Shown here piece by piece: positions 23,482 through 39,327 of a stretch of DNA of 64,000 nucleotides. The DNA lies in NCBI RefSeq assembly GCF_000226095.1, contig NC_016473.1, positions 2,790,001 through 2,854,000 of the forward strand. The letters run 5' to 3'. The DNA is from Thermothelomyces thermophilus ATCC 42464 (lineage: Eukaryota > Ascomycota > Sordariomycetes > Sordariales > Chaetomiaceae). How positions within the stretch are numbered: the first letter of the stretch is position 1; each line of letters begins with the position of its first letter. Under the pieces are notes generated by a model, which saw nothing but the letters and a program-made list of their open reading frames with translations, was not told the DNA's origin and ran no database searches. A program made the position numbers and the translations under genes.

Positions 23482-24895
23482 GGTGCTTTACAGTTCTCCT
23501 GCACGAGTTGCGGTCGTCGAGGGCGTCGAGAATGCGCTCGTCGGGGAAGAAGAGGAGCGACGGGGGAAGAAATATAACCACGCATTATGCTGGCGAATTT
23601 TCCACAGCTCTGCACTGACCGGCTTCTCAGATAGCACACTTGCCCTTGGGAAACCCCACGATTCTGACCCGCGAGGAGGCAGAGCCGATCGCCAGAAGGG
23701 CGACTGTTTTGTTCCTTCCGCGTCTGACGTTATCCCCAACTCGCCGAGGCGAGTTCATCGCTAGACTTAGGAAGGAGCTGGCCAAGTGAACGGGCAAATC
23801 TTCGTGGTGAAAGCAGCCTTTCAAGTTAAGAATATATCGCAATGCTGTATTATCACTTGCGATATTAACCACCTTATAGACATCTTCTCCTCTTGAGCAG
23901 AATGGAAAATTAAGTATGGTTGATGGTCAATGATCGTTGTTTTAAGAATGTGGACATCCCCCCTCGCTCCCTTCGCCGCTCTCTGGCATCTGCCTAGTTT
24001 CAACCACCTTTGATCAGACGAAAGAGGCGATGAGTCCCTTGCAGGCGCCAGCAGGTCTGAGAGTGCTCAGCGGTTCCGTGTGACGAGCCACGGTTCACCA
24101 ACACAGTTCCCTGCAGAACCATCAGTCAGCTTATCGCTAATTGCGGAACCTAGGTGGAAGTGCGACAGCTGTAAACATGATTAATCATTGCAGAACATGG
24201 GGCTTAACCTGACTGAATCTCAGACGAGAAGATGACTAGCAACGATCGCAAGAAGAACCAGAGTCCTCTATATACAGAGACACAAAAGCGTTCTATAAAT
24301 GCAGAGCAAGAAAATTTCTGTGACCGTAACAGGAGTGCTCATCAGCATAGTCTTGCCAACCTTTGCTTCCCATAATAAGAGGACAATGACGGCCTCTTGC
24401 TTTGTGTTCAAACACGTAGGCCTCAGCAATGCTCGCGATTCCAAGAAACGATGCCACCCTCAAAGTGCACAGAAAGAGGCCAAAAGGGCCAGAAAACATG
24501 ATGAGCTCTCGTTCCAAGTATGCTCCCCAAAAGCAAACTACCACCCGGTACTTGCGTTCAGTTAACTCTTGAGGCAGAGGGCATGCTATGTCTGTTCCTT
24601 GGGAGGCTTGACTTGCTGCTGAAGCAGTGCCAAGCGACCAAACATCAACTATAACTGTAAAGGAATAAGTGGAGAAGAAAAGCCGAGCCTAGAAAACAGA
24701 AGAACTACCTGCAACGTTAACCGAGAGTACAAAGGTAGTAAAGGGAGAGGAGCATGGCTGGTAGTCGTACCTTCATGTGTTTCCTCCCTGAATGCTCTTT
24801 AATCGTCCATGTGGCCACCGAAGCAGAGCTTCTTAAAAAAGAAAAAAGAAAAAAGAAAAAAAGAAAGGACTGGTCTGTGGCAAATTTCTGGCATT
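23482..24895. other. Intergenic region without a supported gene
   Basis: I see no convincing gene, RNA gene or repeat. A purine-rich A/G run lies at 24833-24868. Confidence 0.45.
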
Positions 24896-26978
24896 CTAGT
24901 TTACGCCTGTATTGGGATAGCGGCCCGGCATACCGATGTTATCCCAGCAGCTGAACCCGTCACGGCGGGCTTGAGGGCGAGGGCGAGATTCGAACGTCAG
25001 TTGGCCTTGCTGATAAGCCACAGGCGGACCAGTGCCCGAGAAGCCTCCTGGCGAATGGAGCTGATGTTGAGAGTCACAGGTTGATGCAGTGCGATCATTG
25101 GAAACAGACGAGGCGTGCCGAATGTTCGCCTGCAACTGGTGTCCTGTCGAGACCTCACCGCCCCACGTTGCAATGGATGGTGGCACGGATTGCAGCTGAT
25201 GGTCGTATTGTAGAGTCGATGGCTCCGTTAGAAAGTTCACACCCTGAGCACCATGCGAGGTCCATTCTTGGTGTTGGGCCGCTCTTTTGTGAGATGACAG
25301 GATATCCACCATGCTCCCTTGTTGTTGCCGAGGATGACGGGAACTGGTGGGCGAAGAGGCAAGGCCGTAAGTCCCATCGGTTGCAAATGGGAGCGGCACC
25401 GGCTGCAGGAGTCGCTGACGCGGAGATGGCTGGCCCCCATGCTGAGCCGGGGCCCGAGTGCCGCCTCTCTTCTCGAAGGCAAAACTCTGGCTCCGCTGGA
25501 AAGGAGGCCCACTGGAGCGTTTTCCTCGGCGCTTTCGCGGCTTGGACCCTGCCGCCGAAGCTGCAGGCTGTTGGGATATCTCGCGTTCAAACTCGCGAAA
25601 GGCGTGAGCAAACTTTGCTTCATAGTATTGGTCCATCACCTTAGCAAGTTCAGAAGCAATGGTCTGTTTATCCGAGCCAATCCTGGCAAGTATGCCGGAG
25701 ACAACCTGCAACGTCTCGTTGCGCTCTGGGTACGACGTTGCTTTCCTAGCGACTGCAAGGAACTCGTATGCTGCGGTTAGAAGGCATGGCTCGTATGCTG
25801 TGAGGGGAGGCATGCGTCAGACAATCCACTGTTGATAATTATCTCAAGAATCTCAAGATGTCTGATAGAGCAACATACCCTGAGGAGGAACCTCGACGTC
25901 ACGTGGGAACAGGATTTTCCAGAGTGATTCCCAAGTGGAAATCTTGGAGTCGTTTTTTCGAGCACTCAATCTTTTGGCAATGTCCTCGGTGATGCCATCC
26001 TCGACATTGTCGCTAACTCTGGTTCGCCTGTGACACTCTCCGATGTGTATCCTACATTCAAGGGAATAAATAGTCAGCACACACAAAGAGCGGCCATGGT
26101 TGAGCACTGTCGGCCGATACTGACTTGACGTTACTGAGATTCGCAAAAGGCTTGGTGCATTTCCAATGTTCGCGCACATTGAAGCGAACTTTGTTTCGCT
26201 TGTGGTACGGACAGTTCAGTGGGCCCAGCGAGACCGAGCGGGAATTCCTGTGGCTTGTCTTTCGTGCGATACGGTCGTTTTGTTCTTCACCGTCATTATC
26301 ACCACTATCGCCGTCGCCGCCGTCGCCGCCGCCGCTCCCACTTTGCCCGGCGCGATCATCGTCATTCTCCCGACCGTAGCCGCTGGAGCCGTCTTCAGAT
26401 TCTTCACTCCAATCGTAACCGCGAATGCTTCCCCGGACAGCGACGCAAGAATGAGTGCCAGACGAAGAATTATGGACCGGGATCGGTAAAGAGGCTGGGT
26501 AGCCCTCTAACACCGTGGCCCCGAACTCACTGTGGGCATCTGTGGTAGCGGGCCCTGAAGACACGCTATGGCAGGCGGCTCTGGTGTTCCTGTCAACATC
26601 CAACCCCGGCCTAAGGGAGTTGAAGTTGACATTGTTTCCCACGGAAGCAAGAGACTGTGCATGACCAAGGTCTTGCAGTTCCAAAACAGCGTTCGATGTC
26701 GGTGCAATAGGCCGTCCATAGAGGTAGGTGTCGTGGCCTAACAACGGCGGGGAGTTGGATGAGGACTGCGAGGGGCTGCTTTGATCCGTCGAGCAACTCG
26801 AGGGTGTTGCCCGGTGTGATGAGTCGGCCAAGGAGGGCGGCGTCGGTCGATTGGCGTCTCCAAATGCGCATCCTGAAAAGAGAGCAGAATCAGAAAACGA
26901 CGGCTGCTTGTCCATCTCGAATGGATGCACAGCTGATGACACTGATGCTTTTTTGAAATCCCTGAGCCGCTGAGCCAT
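24896..26978 (-). CDS. Large disordered protein with one zinc-finger-like motif
   Basis: Function unknown; it may act in the nucleus. Exons are complement(24896..25797, 25879..26051, 26125..26978), giving 642 aa. The first 250 residues are low-complexity, rich in Ser, Gly and Asp, and partly written by a GCC/GTC repeat. A single Cys/His cluster follows: CPYHKR at 256-261, C274, then H287-x3-C291-H292. This recalls the C2H2-like element of many Sordariomycete proteins. A short helical region (residues about 300-425) includes DIAKRLSARK, TWESLWKILFPRD and AYEPCLLTAAYEFLAVA. The C-terminal third is Gln/Ser/Pro-rich with a basic patch KPRKRRGKR that could be a nuclear signal. The start at 26978 is the first methionine; a second 21 codons later is possible. 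Confidence 0.75.
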
Positions 26979-30265
<3,287 letters not shown>

Positions 30266-30755
30266 CTATTCCAAGACTCATCGTCTCTCCTCTTTCGGGT
30301 ACTTGCGCTATGATGGGGTGTTTCGAACAAGTATGGACGGCGTTGCGGAGCCCACTAGGTGCACAACGGGATGGGAACTGGATCTGTCGTGTTCTTTTCT
30401 CCCTTTTTCTTTTTGGTCGGTATCAAGGAGTATAGGCGTATGAAAACGGCGAGAGTCCGAGCGAGTTATCAAAGAAAATGACGGATAGTCAGAGCTCCTT
30501 ATTTAATTCGAGATACCACCACATTGATGCGCATGTGACAAAGAAACAGGTCCTATTGGGATAGTGTAGTCAAATACATGATGTGCCTTGTCCAATCCTC
30601 TCAAGACACCATAGCCGCAGAAGTCCCTGTCAGCTTGCGCCTCACTCCCATCGTCCTCCCCAATTTTCTAATCTCCTTCTCTCCCTCCCCCCCCCCCCCC
30701 CCGGGGGCTCTCCTGCTCCGCTGCTCACCATCACGCCAGGCTCAACCGAATCCTT
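30266..30755. other. Convergent intergenic region with a C tract
   Basis: These are the 3' flanks of TAF6 and SDHC. A pyrimidine stretch ending in about 17 consecutive C residues lies near 30688-30704. I see no gene. Confidence 0.5.
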
Positions 30756-31632
30756 TCAGTAGAAGAAGGCAAGGTACAAGCCGCCAACGAACGACGCGCC
30801 CCAGATGTACCACCCGGTCTTGATGATGGTCTGGCGCTTGAAGCCGATGGCCATGTCGAACAGCAGGTGGCGCACGCCGTTGATCAGGTGGAAGGTGAAG
30901 GGCCAGGCGGCGAGGAACTTGAGGCCGCCCTTGACGGCGAGGGGCAGGGCGCCGAAGGAGGCGGCCAGCGAGGCGCTCTCGAGGTGCCACCCGAGCAGCG
31001 GCGCGGCCAGGTACGCCGCCGAGAAGAGGTACAGGGTGCCGCTGAAGGCGGAGCCGGTGAAGCGCATCCAGATGGACCCGCCGAACCACGTCTGCTGCTT
31101 GTCGTAGATGGACAGGTGCGGCGACACGGGCCGGTTGAGGCGCTGCTTGGCCAGGATCGCGTACTCGTCGGCGGCCGTGATCTTTTGCGTTGCTACGGGC
31201 CTTTGGTGGTGGTTTTGCGTGTCAGCGAGGTTCATTCATTGTTTTTCTTTATCATTCGTTTGTTTTCCTTTTAAAACTTTGGAATTGGCATGGCTGTCTG
31301 GTTCGACGAATGGGTTTCTGATGATGACATCTCGGTCGACCGGGAGGATGCGGGGGGAGAAAAGAAAGGGTTTCGGACACACCTGGACTGCGTGGTCGAA
31401 AGCGGCTGGGCCAGCCCAAGCCTGGCAACGTTGGCGGTGAAGAAGGCATTCGGGTTGCCGGCCACTGTTGCGTTGTCATGCTGTCAGCATCCAATTCTGT
31501 TTTCCATCGTCGGTTTCTCCCCCCAAGCATCTCGACGCTTCCCGGTCGGGTGACAGGATCGAAACGTTTCCCTCGAAATGGGCATTCCGTACCTCGGCGC
31601 AGCGCCGTCGTTCCTGCTCGCTGGGCAATCAT
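30756..31632 (-). CDS. SDHC: Succinate dehydrogenase cytochrome b subunit (complex II, SDHC/Sdh3)
   Basis: This is a membrane anchor of complex II that helps bind haem b and ubiquinone. Exons are complement(30756..31200, 31383..31464, 31593..31632), giving 188 aa. The N-terminus MIAQRAGTTALRRVAGNP is a mitochondrial presequence built from two small exons. LNRPVSPHLSIY follows, then three membrane helices. Ser83 and Arg87 in GSIWMRFTG match the ubiquinone-site Ser/Arg pair of the family. HLINGVRHLLFDM (145-157) holds the haem-ligand histidine. The acceptor at 31200 (AAAG) was preferred because it gives SRPVATQKI. A CGTAG acceptor a few bases downstream, paired with a shifted donor, would alter only a few residues. 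Confidence 0.92.
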
Positions 31633-33430
31633 GATTGTGGTTGGCGGCTTAGGGGCGAATCCGGGACCGGGAGTGTTGGCGTGCAAATGCGAGATTTGAG
31701 GTTGATGATGCCGGACTCGCGAAGTTGCGCATCGGGATCGAAGCCCCGGCAGGTCGGCACCTGGCTTCAATGCGGCCAATGGGAGCTCGGGCGATTCGAA
31801 TGCACGCCTGGCCGATGCTCCTTCGAGAGAAGCCAAGCACGTGAGGTGATGCCCCACTCCTTGGGAGCGCTGTTTATCATTACCAGCCCGCTCCACAAAA
31901 ATTTGTTTTTGTTTTCCCTTCTCCTTCTTCAGATAGTCAATGGGCGTCCAGCCACAGCATTGCTGCCTCAATCGGCACTGCACCGGTGGCATCGGGCACT
32001 TTGGTGCCTATGGATGCTCAGAGAAGAATGAGATCCGTCGTTAATCACTGCCTCCAGTCCATCAGTCTGGCGGTTGTTTCATTTTTGAGATCTACATTTT
32101 CCGTTGCTTGGTCCCTTCATTGCTCACTTTTGGGCTTCCCTGAACTGTCTGTACATTGGCTCGGATGTTTTACTCAACTGGCGAAGGAGGCTCTCCAAAA
32201 ATGCCGACTGGAGCGGTCAAGGAGTTCCTCAGCGAGTCATGACAAATGCTAAGAGTCCCGTAATCTCCTCGATTCGACGTCTCGGTTCGTCAGATGTGTA
32301 CTTTTTGAAGTCAACGTCTCCTCCCTCAGCTTGTGGATCACGATAGTGCATGATCTGAATGTGAACCACAAAGTTCCCGTTTTGTTGGAGGACCCAGGAC
32401 CCTTGTGCAGGAGAAGGCTAATGAAAGAAAGAAAAAAAAAAACCGTGGGAAGGGAAAATTAAGCTTGTGCTACAAAAGAAAATATGGCGGGAAGAGCAAG
32501 AGCTCAGTTGTTTTCCTTGCTGAAGTGATCAGTTGAGCTTCTTCATTGGAATGTATATACATATAATGTATAAACCTGCAATGGTAAGGACTCCTCTGAC
32601 GGGCCATGTCAGGACTCCTTGTTAGATTCGCGTGCGGAGCGACACCTTGGCGAACAACGCTGAAGCACATCTCTTGAGATTCGATCTCTCTACTCTGGAC
32701 CCCGTAAACTGGCGTTGGGCCTGATCTCAAAGATGGACGAGACCGGCACGAGGTGCAGGGACCCCGAAGGACATGCATCACTTGCGCAAGGTGGTCGACC
32801 AAGGAAGGGATGGTCAAACCCCCAAAATCGCGGCGAAATTGGCGAGATTCGGTGATTCCTCTTCCTTCAACCATGCCGTCATTACAGGATGATGTTAGTC
32901 TCGAGTCGCCAAGCCTATGAGAGGCAATCCTGCTGTCGAAGAATTTTCAAGAACCAGAAACCACAGCCCATCCTCGCCGCTGAGCGTGGCCGCAACGGCA
33001 CCCTGGAAAGTCCAAAGATCTTGAAACACGACCGAGAGCTCGATGCATCTGGATATATCCTGGCCGGACAAATGCTTGTACAATTTCTGCGAACCTTTAA
33101 GCAGTTGGTAGCCAGAGTCGGAAAACAGCAGCAAGGCCGGTTCGACGGAGAGAGGGAGCTCAGCAAATTCACATGTGGTAGCAGTATGGAATGCGCGTTC
33201 GGGGCGGCCATGGTCCTGTTGGAGGGTGTTGAGACTCTCAAGAGCTCGCTGAGGTTGAACTGAGGCTATGACCCGCCGTTGATGCGCAAAGCATGACATC
33301 TGTGCGTCCATCAACGCAACTTGGTTTACCTCCGACCCATCTCTCGGCAGCGCACAGGACTGGGGACGCATTACTCGGTCGAACCAAGATGTGACGTCTG
33401 TTTCGCTAGCCCGCAACCCCGTAAGTTTCC
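31633..33430. other. Intergenic region without a supported gene
   Basis: This is the promoter side of SDHC and the 3' side of the JEN1-type gene. A 179-codon minus-strand frame (32895-33434) has no recognisable family and begins within the JEN1 stop region. I do not annotate it as a gene. Confidence 0.4.
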
Positions 33431-35254
33431 TCATTTCTTCTCCCCTGATCCGTCATTCCCACCTTCCACCTCTCCAACCACCGGTTTCTCGTCCCTCGAA
33501 TCGCCCTTCTCCAAGTCGTCCACCGCCTTCCCGCCCTGAATGATGTTCATACCCGCCGGCAGTGTCTTTTCGAACTCGCGGCCACGCTTTTCGGGGCCCA
33601 ACGCGGTGGTGACTGCGATTCCCGTGGCAATGATTGCCGTGGCAATTCCCATGGTCGGGCCGTACGCATTGACCGACTTCCCACTCTTGCTCGTTACCGA
33701 GTGGCTCTCGGCAATGGCGTTCACGATCTGAGCCGATGGCGACGAGATCATGTTGCCGAGCTGGTACGTCAGGCCGGGGAAGGACGAGCGGAAGGCGGGC
33801 GGGGATAACTCGTTGAGGTGGATGGGAATGACGCCCCAGGCACCTTGAACGAAGAACTGCATGAAGAAGCCCGTGACCGACAGGCTGCGCTCGCCCTCGG
33901 GCAGGATCCACGCCGGGATGATCAGGCCGCTGATGAGGGCGGCCACAATGATGGTGCGCCGTCGACCGAACCACTGAGAGATATAGCCAATAATGGTCCC
34001 ACCCACGCAAGCTCCGACTTTCATGAGGATACTGGCGCGGCTAGCACCGTCATTATCAAGCTCCTTTTGGGTGAGCATGAAGGTGGTGTAGCTATCTTGG
34101 GACGTGTGACTATAGTCTGTTGAGGAGGTGTGAAAGAGTGGTTCGTCAGCGCCGGTTGCGTGAATGTGACGAGGCGGGCAGAGCTAATCAGAGGCTTACA
34201 GTTGAACCAAGTCATGAGGATGATGCAGTAGACGCACATCTTCCACTCCTGCGCGAGCATCATCTTGGTCTCCTTCCAGAAGGCTGACGCGCTGGCCTGT
34301 CCCTTGCCGGCCGCTCGCGCCTCAAGGAACTGCTGGGACTCGGGGAAGAAGCAGCGTACGAGGCCGACGCCGATGGAAAGGCCAGCACCGATCCAGAATA
34401 CTGTTTTCCAGCTGTTGTCGCCGCCACCGACGCCGAGATTTGCGCATGCGGCAATCACATAGCCGAGGGAGTACCCCTGCTGAAGGATGCCAGACATCAG
34501 ACCTCTGGCGTCCGGCGGGCTGTTTTCGAGTGCCATTGCGATGGCGTTGCCGTAGCTGGCGGGGATCAGCGGATGATGCGAAAGCCGCAGGCTCAACAAG
34601 GGGGTGAAGGGTGGGAGAAGGGGAATCCAACGTACACACCGCCCATGAACAGGCCGAACAGCGCGCGCACAGCCAGGAAGTCGGAGAAGGTGACGCTGTA
34701 GATTGTGCCAATCTGCAGCACGCCGAGCACAATCATGTTGGCAACCATTGGCCACTTGCGGCCCCATTTGTCGCCAGCAAGGCCGAAGAAGGCGGCACCT
34801 ACAGACCGCAACAGCAGGGTAAGGGTGATGGCAGTGGAGATATTCGTCTTGGTCGTGTTGTAGAACTCTGCCAGCTTGACCTGCTGAATCGAGAGCGCGT
34901 CTGTCGCGATGTCAGCCGCTCAAGTTCCCAATTCGGGGACCGGAGAGCCATGAGGTGCGGCGAAGCGTTCATTGATTGAGCGCTGGGGAGGTTCAACGTA
35001 CGGAAATCGTAGGCATCGGCGACCCAGGCGAGGAAGCCAACAATGAAAAATAGCCAGTTGCGCGCCGAGAGCTGCGCTAGCAGACTAATCGGGTTGCGCA
35101 ACGGGACGGGCCGCGCCCATTCTGTGCTCGTCTCGCCGAGTTCGTTTGTCACGACGACGCGCTGCTTGAAGATGAACAGGTCGTGCCATGACTGTTTGGC
35201 TGTCGCCAACACCCCCTTAGCGATGGGGTCAGCTGGTTCGTGTGTGGATTCCAT
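33431..35254 (-). CDS. JEN1: JEN1-type monocarboxylate/H+ symporter (MFS)
   Basis: This is a plasma-membrane importer of lactate, pyruvate or related acids, usually repressed by glucose. Exons are complement(33431..34116, 34200..34555, 34636..34900, 35002..35254), giving 519 aa. The diagnostic Jen1 motif N-x-x-[S/T]-H-x-[S/T]-Q-D-x-x-x-T is complete as NYYSHTSQDSYTT at residues 291-303. It is assembled across the third intron, which confirms that splice. The MFS loop GLAGDKWGRKWPM comes after the second helix and GYISQWFGRRR in the second half. Both tails are cytosolic and the C-tail is highly charged. The start was taken at MESTHEPADPIAKG; an upstream methionine 15 codons earlier is in frame but lies in unconserved sequence. 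Confidence 0.93.
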
Positions 35255-37184
35255 TGCCCTGCGGTCTCTCAAGAACAGCGGTCGCGATGAGAGATGCAAG
35301 CCCGAAAGAGGTTTCAGACACGACCGGACGGGGGGATCTTATAGGTATGCACGCTTTGCTACCATCACGGGTCGCACGCGTCCACCCGTGCGGTCCAAAC
35401 CTGGAATGCAGGCAATGATTGCCGTCTTGTACATGGCTTCCCAACGTTGCGTGGCGTATCCGGGGCCACCCGCCGGCATGTGGGAGAGGTTGCTTTGCTG
35501 TGAGCATTCCGCATCTCACCGAGACAGTGATCAAGTGCGGGGTTGATAACTACCCCAACCTGACCCCAGAGTTTCCATGGACATGCCCTTGGATGGGCGA
35601 GAATGTGACTGGTAGTCGGGACATCGGATGAGCTGATGATGGGATGGGGTGGCACTTGTGGGATGAGGAGCGGTTCTGGGGAAACTCTTGGCTTTGTTCC
35701 CATATCCGGCCAAATGAGGGCGGTGGTCCTCCTGCCAAGGACGGCGCCCAAGACGCTCGGCGGCTTGCCAAAGGACTTGGCGGATGCTTAGCTCACTGAC
35801 CAAACGCCAACCACCACGAAAAGCTGGAGACGTTGGGGGCAACTTTGTGGATGCCGCCGATCAGTGGCCACAGGAACTCGGCGAAATAGCGAAAAACGGG
35901 GAAACAACGATGTGAACGGTAAGTACTCCGTCCCTCGTTCGCTCGGCAGATACCGAATCCCCAAGCCCGCATCCACACGCGCCCACCACACCCCGTTATT
36001 CTAGCGAGGCGAGTGGAACGTCAAAATCGCGGGGTCGAAGCTCGCCTTCCAGGTTATCTGCGGAACTGCCGTTTTAATGTCCTCAGACTTCAGCGAAGAA
36101 AATTATACTGCAACCAGTGCCGCCTGCACCACTGCCGTCGTCGGCTCTTGTGAGGTCGAGTATGGAGATCCTACCTCTTCATTTCGTGCCAAGATGGAAT
36201 AGAAATATCGGAACTTACTAAGGTGCACACTGCAACAGCGAGTTCCAGAATCCTCGGTGCGCGTTTTGGGCTTCCCGCAACCCACCTTCCTAGTTTGCCG
36301 AAGCCGCAGGCCTTCCCCAACGCCGATCCACCATCCGCGTGCCTTCCTTCGTGGAGTGAACCAACCAGACTTCTAGAGAGTTGCCGAATCCTTCCATCTC
36401 GCAGTCGATCATGCGAGTTCTGCTGAACGTTCATCCAGGCTTGCCCTTCAAGCTCGGCTCTGCTTCGGTTACTGGATGGCAAGTGACAAACCTAAAACCC
36501 AGCATCTGCCTGCTTCTTGGCTCAGGTCGAAGGCAGAGTTGCATGCAGCTGGAGATACGGTAACGCCGTCCTAGCTGCAAGTAGAGAGCTCTCAGGTTGA
36601 GATGTTTCGTGTCTACGGAAGTATGTACTGCACATAGGACTCGGGTGCATGGGCAGTGGCCATTGTGCACCTCGAACAAACATTAACTACATCCGTACAC
36701 TACTGCGAAGCCAAGTCGGAGTCTGGACCCAAAGGAAGCATATTTCCAAAAATACCCTCATGCGTGTAATTACCAGTTCGACAGGATTGAGCCATGTGAC
36801 CTTTCACAGTTTGAGTACCTGAGCGGAGTAATCCGTACATACATGCCAAGCTTCCTACAATACAGGCCAAGCTTCCTACACTGCGACGGAGGAGAGGCTG
36901 TGTCTCTCCACGAGCACTCCTCAGTTGTCCTTGCAGGTGGGGCTGACTTGCATAAGTTGCGCTTTTCTGGCCCGAAAACTTCCGATCGCGGACAGAGTAC
37001 GGAGTACTACCAACTGTTTAAACCCTCAGCTCAATGGTCACCAATCGCATGTCCTTCTCCACGTCGCTTCACACATGCAAGACAATGAGGGAGACGAATC
37101 GCATGAAGAGCATTTTCTCTTCTTACGGGCAGATGGCTCATTACAAAACTATAAGTTGACCTGGAAGAAGAAAAAAAATCACCC
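35255..37184. other. Intergenic region without a supported gene
   Basis: No gene can be supported over these 1.9 kb. TACTCCGT and TACGGAGTACTA motifs occur near 35927 and 36998. An 18-base unit (GCCAAGCTTCCTACA-like) is repeated at 36843 and 36868. Confidence 0.45.
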
Positions 37185-39327
37185 TCAGTGCCCGCCGGCC
37201 CCATGCCCGTGCCCGCCGCCAATGTGCGGCAGCTTCTTGCCGGGCGAGCTGAGCTCGAGCAGCTTGTCAAAGACGGGCGTGCCCAGGCCGGTGACGGGAT
37301 CCCAGCCAGGGGTGGCGTTCCAGCTGGCGTACGGCACGTAGGGGGTCGGCAGGCCCGAGTACATATCCTTGCCGGTGCACCCGCTCGACCCGCCGTGGAC
37401 GATATCGGTCAGGGCGCCCGCCTTCTGCACCTTCTCCGAGTACAGCCATGGGTTCAGGAAGCCGAGCGGCGGCCGGCCCTGCGCAAGGCGCGCGTTGTTC
37501 AGCAAGCTGACGAGAGCCGCGAACAGGGGCGCCGACGCGCTGGTACCCGAGACCTTGATGTCCTTGTCCTGCGAGAAGACGTGGTAGGCGACGCCCTGGG
37601 CCGAGACGTCCGGGAACCCACGGCCCTGAGGGTTGTACAGACCCTTCCAGCGGCTCCCGAGGTGCTTGTGTAGATAGGTGCTGACGGCGGCCTCTTGGTA
37701 GGCGGGGCGCTTGAAGATGTCGGAGAAGCCGCCCGAGGAGAAGGCTGCGGCCTGTTCGGGTTCGACGTAACGGGTGGCGCCGATAGAGGTCACGTATGGG
37801 CATGCTCTGTGAAATGGGGCGCGCAACTGTTAGTTCTCCACGACCCCGTGGCCTCTCCAGAAAGCAGGAGGCTTACCCAGGGAAAATAGGCAGGAAGCGG
37901 GTCGTGTTCTTGCCGTCGTTGGTTTGGCACGCGGATCCGACGCCGGTGCTGCGAGGCGATGTTAGTGGTTTTTGTCACTCTCCGTAGTCTGCTTACCCCA
38001 GAAGGCATAACGCAACTTACTCTCCCGACGAGAAGATGACAGACACACCACGGGCGCCCAGCTGGCCGATCATCTGGCAGACCTTCTCGGCGTAGGGGCG
38101 AGGGACGGACTGTTCGTCCTCGCCGTAGGAGGTGGTCAAGGTCTGCGGGAGCTCGGAGTCGGGCAGCTTCAGAAGGTACGAGAAGAACTCCAGGTACGGC
38201 TCGTTGGAAACCTGCGCGATCGTCAGCACACATAACGAACGACGTGCGAAGCATTGGCGCATTGGGGATGGGGAAAGATGTCATACATCATTCGGGTCCG
38301 GCTGGCTATCTCGGGTATTAGCGCAGTTCCCAGGTCGAATATGCTCGGGTGATTTTTGTACTCACTCAAGGTCCGGAACGAGCGGCCCACGCCCCCCGGT
38401 GATGTAGTAGGTGATAGGGGTCTTGTACGAGAGAGCGACGGCGTACTGGATATCCAGATTCGCCTCGATGTCGCCCTGGTCGGATGGGCCCTGATTATTC
38501 TCTCCACCATTGACGCCGACCGAAGTGAAGTTGGCGTCGGCAGCGTACGGGGCGTACGTGCTGGCGAACAACTCGAGCTGGTCGTACTTGGCCCACTGCT
38601 CCAGGTAACCGGCGACACCAAACAGGCTCTTCTTGCTCGGCTCGGCCTGGTACGAGCCGACCTTGTACAGAGCGCGCAGGCACTCGGGCGTGATGCTGGT
38701 ATTGCAGGCCTTGACGTCGAGATCCTGCGGCGGGATGGCCGCCGCCACCTTGACCTGCGATGGGGCCGTCTCCACCACCTCGAACACCTGGCTGCGCTCC
38801 GGTCGGATCTGCCCGAACCGGACGACGGGCGCGACCATGCGGATGTGTGGGGCGATCTCTTCGGGCACGGAGTACTGCAGCGCGCGCACTCGCTTGACGT
38901 TGGTGCCCTCGTAGGCCCAGACGCCAAAGTCGGCGTCGAGCAGCTCGGACGCCTCGCGCACAGTCACGCGGAGGTTGATCCACTCGCCGTCCTCCTCGAT
39001 CTTATCGGAGGGGATGCCGGCGTCGCGCAGCCAGTTGAGCACGGCCGCCGTCGACTCGGCGCGCGGGGCGAGCAGCGCCGAGAGCTCGTCGCGCGACAGG
39101 TGCTGGCCGTACCTGGCGTGGGACGGGTCCGAAACCTCATATAGGGTGCGCTCAAACAGGTCCTCGTTGGGCTGCTGCAGAGCGATGCGTAAGCGGAGCG
39201 GCTGGTCGGCGGATGCATCGCCGAGGCGCGTCCAACCGCGGGGCTTCGCCGGGACCGACTCGAAAACGGTGGAACCGCATTGGCCGAAAGCGGCGAGGGC
39301 TGCCGTGAGGAAGATGTTTCGAAGCAT
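37185..39327 (-). CDS. Secreted sedolisin-family (S53) serine-carboxyl peptidase, tripeptidyl-peptidase-like
   Basis: This acid-active secreted protease removes tripeptides or cuts internally at low pH. Exons are complement(37185..37806, 37877..37948, 38021..38211, 38287..38305, 38366..39327), giving 621 aa. [18 protein letters not shown] is the signal peptide. An activation prodomain follows (about residues 30-190), then the S53 domain. The catalytic residues are visible: Glu288 and Asp292 in IEANLD, Asp391 in FSSGDTGVGS (oxyanion) and Ser504 in SGTSASAP. The calcium-site region has a TDIVHG segment and GWDPVTGLG near the end. The second exon is only 19 nt (QPDPND). The C-terminus ends in an unusual Gly/His tail, [13 protein letters not shown]. 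Confidence 0.93.

Noticed and set aside
32895-33434. 179-codon minus-strand frame overlapping the JEN1-type stop by four bases
   Set aside because: There is no recognisable family. The ATGA overlap looks operon-like but is not expected in a fungal nuclear genome, and no independent promoter is evident.
38356-39144. 262-codon plus-strand open frame
   Set aside because: It is the antisense shadow of the sedolisin first exon, whose splice sites and domains are clear on the other strand.
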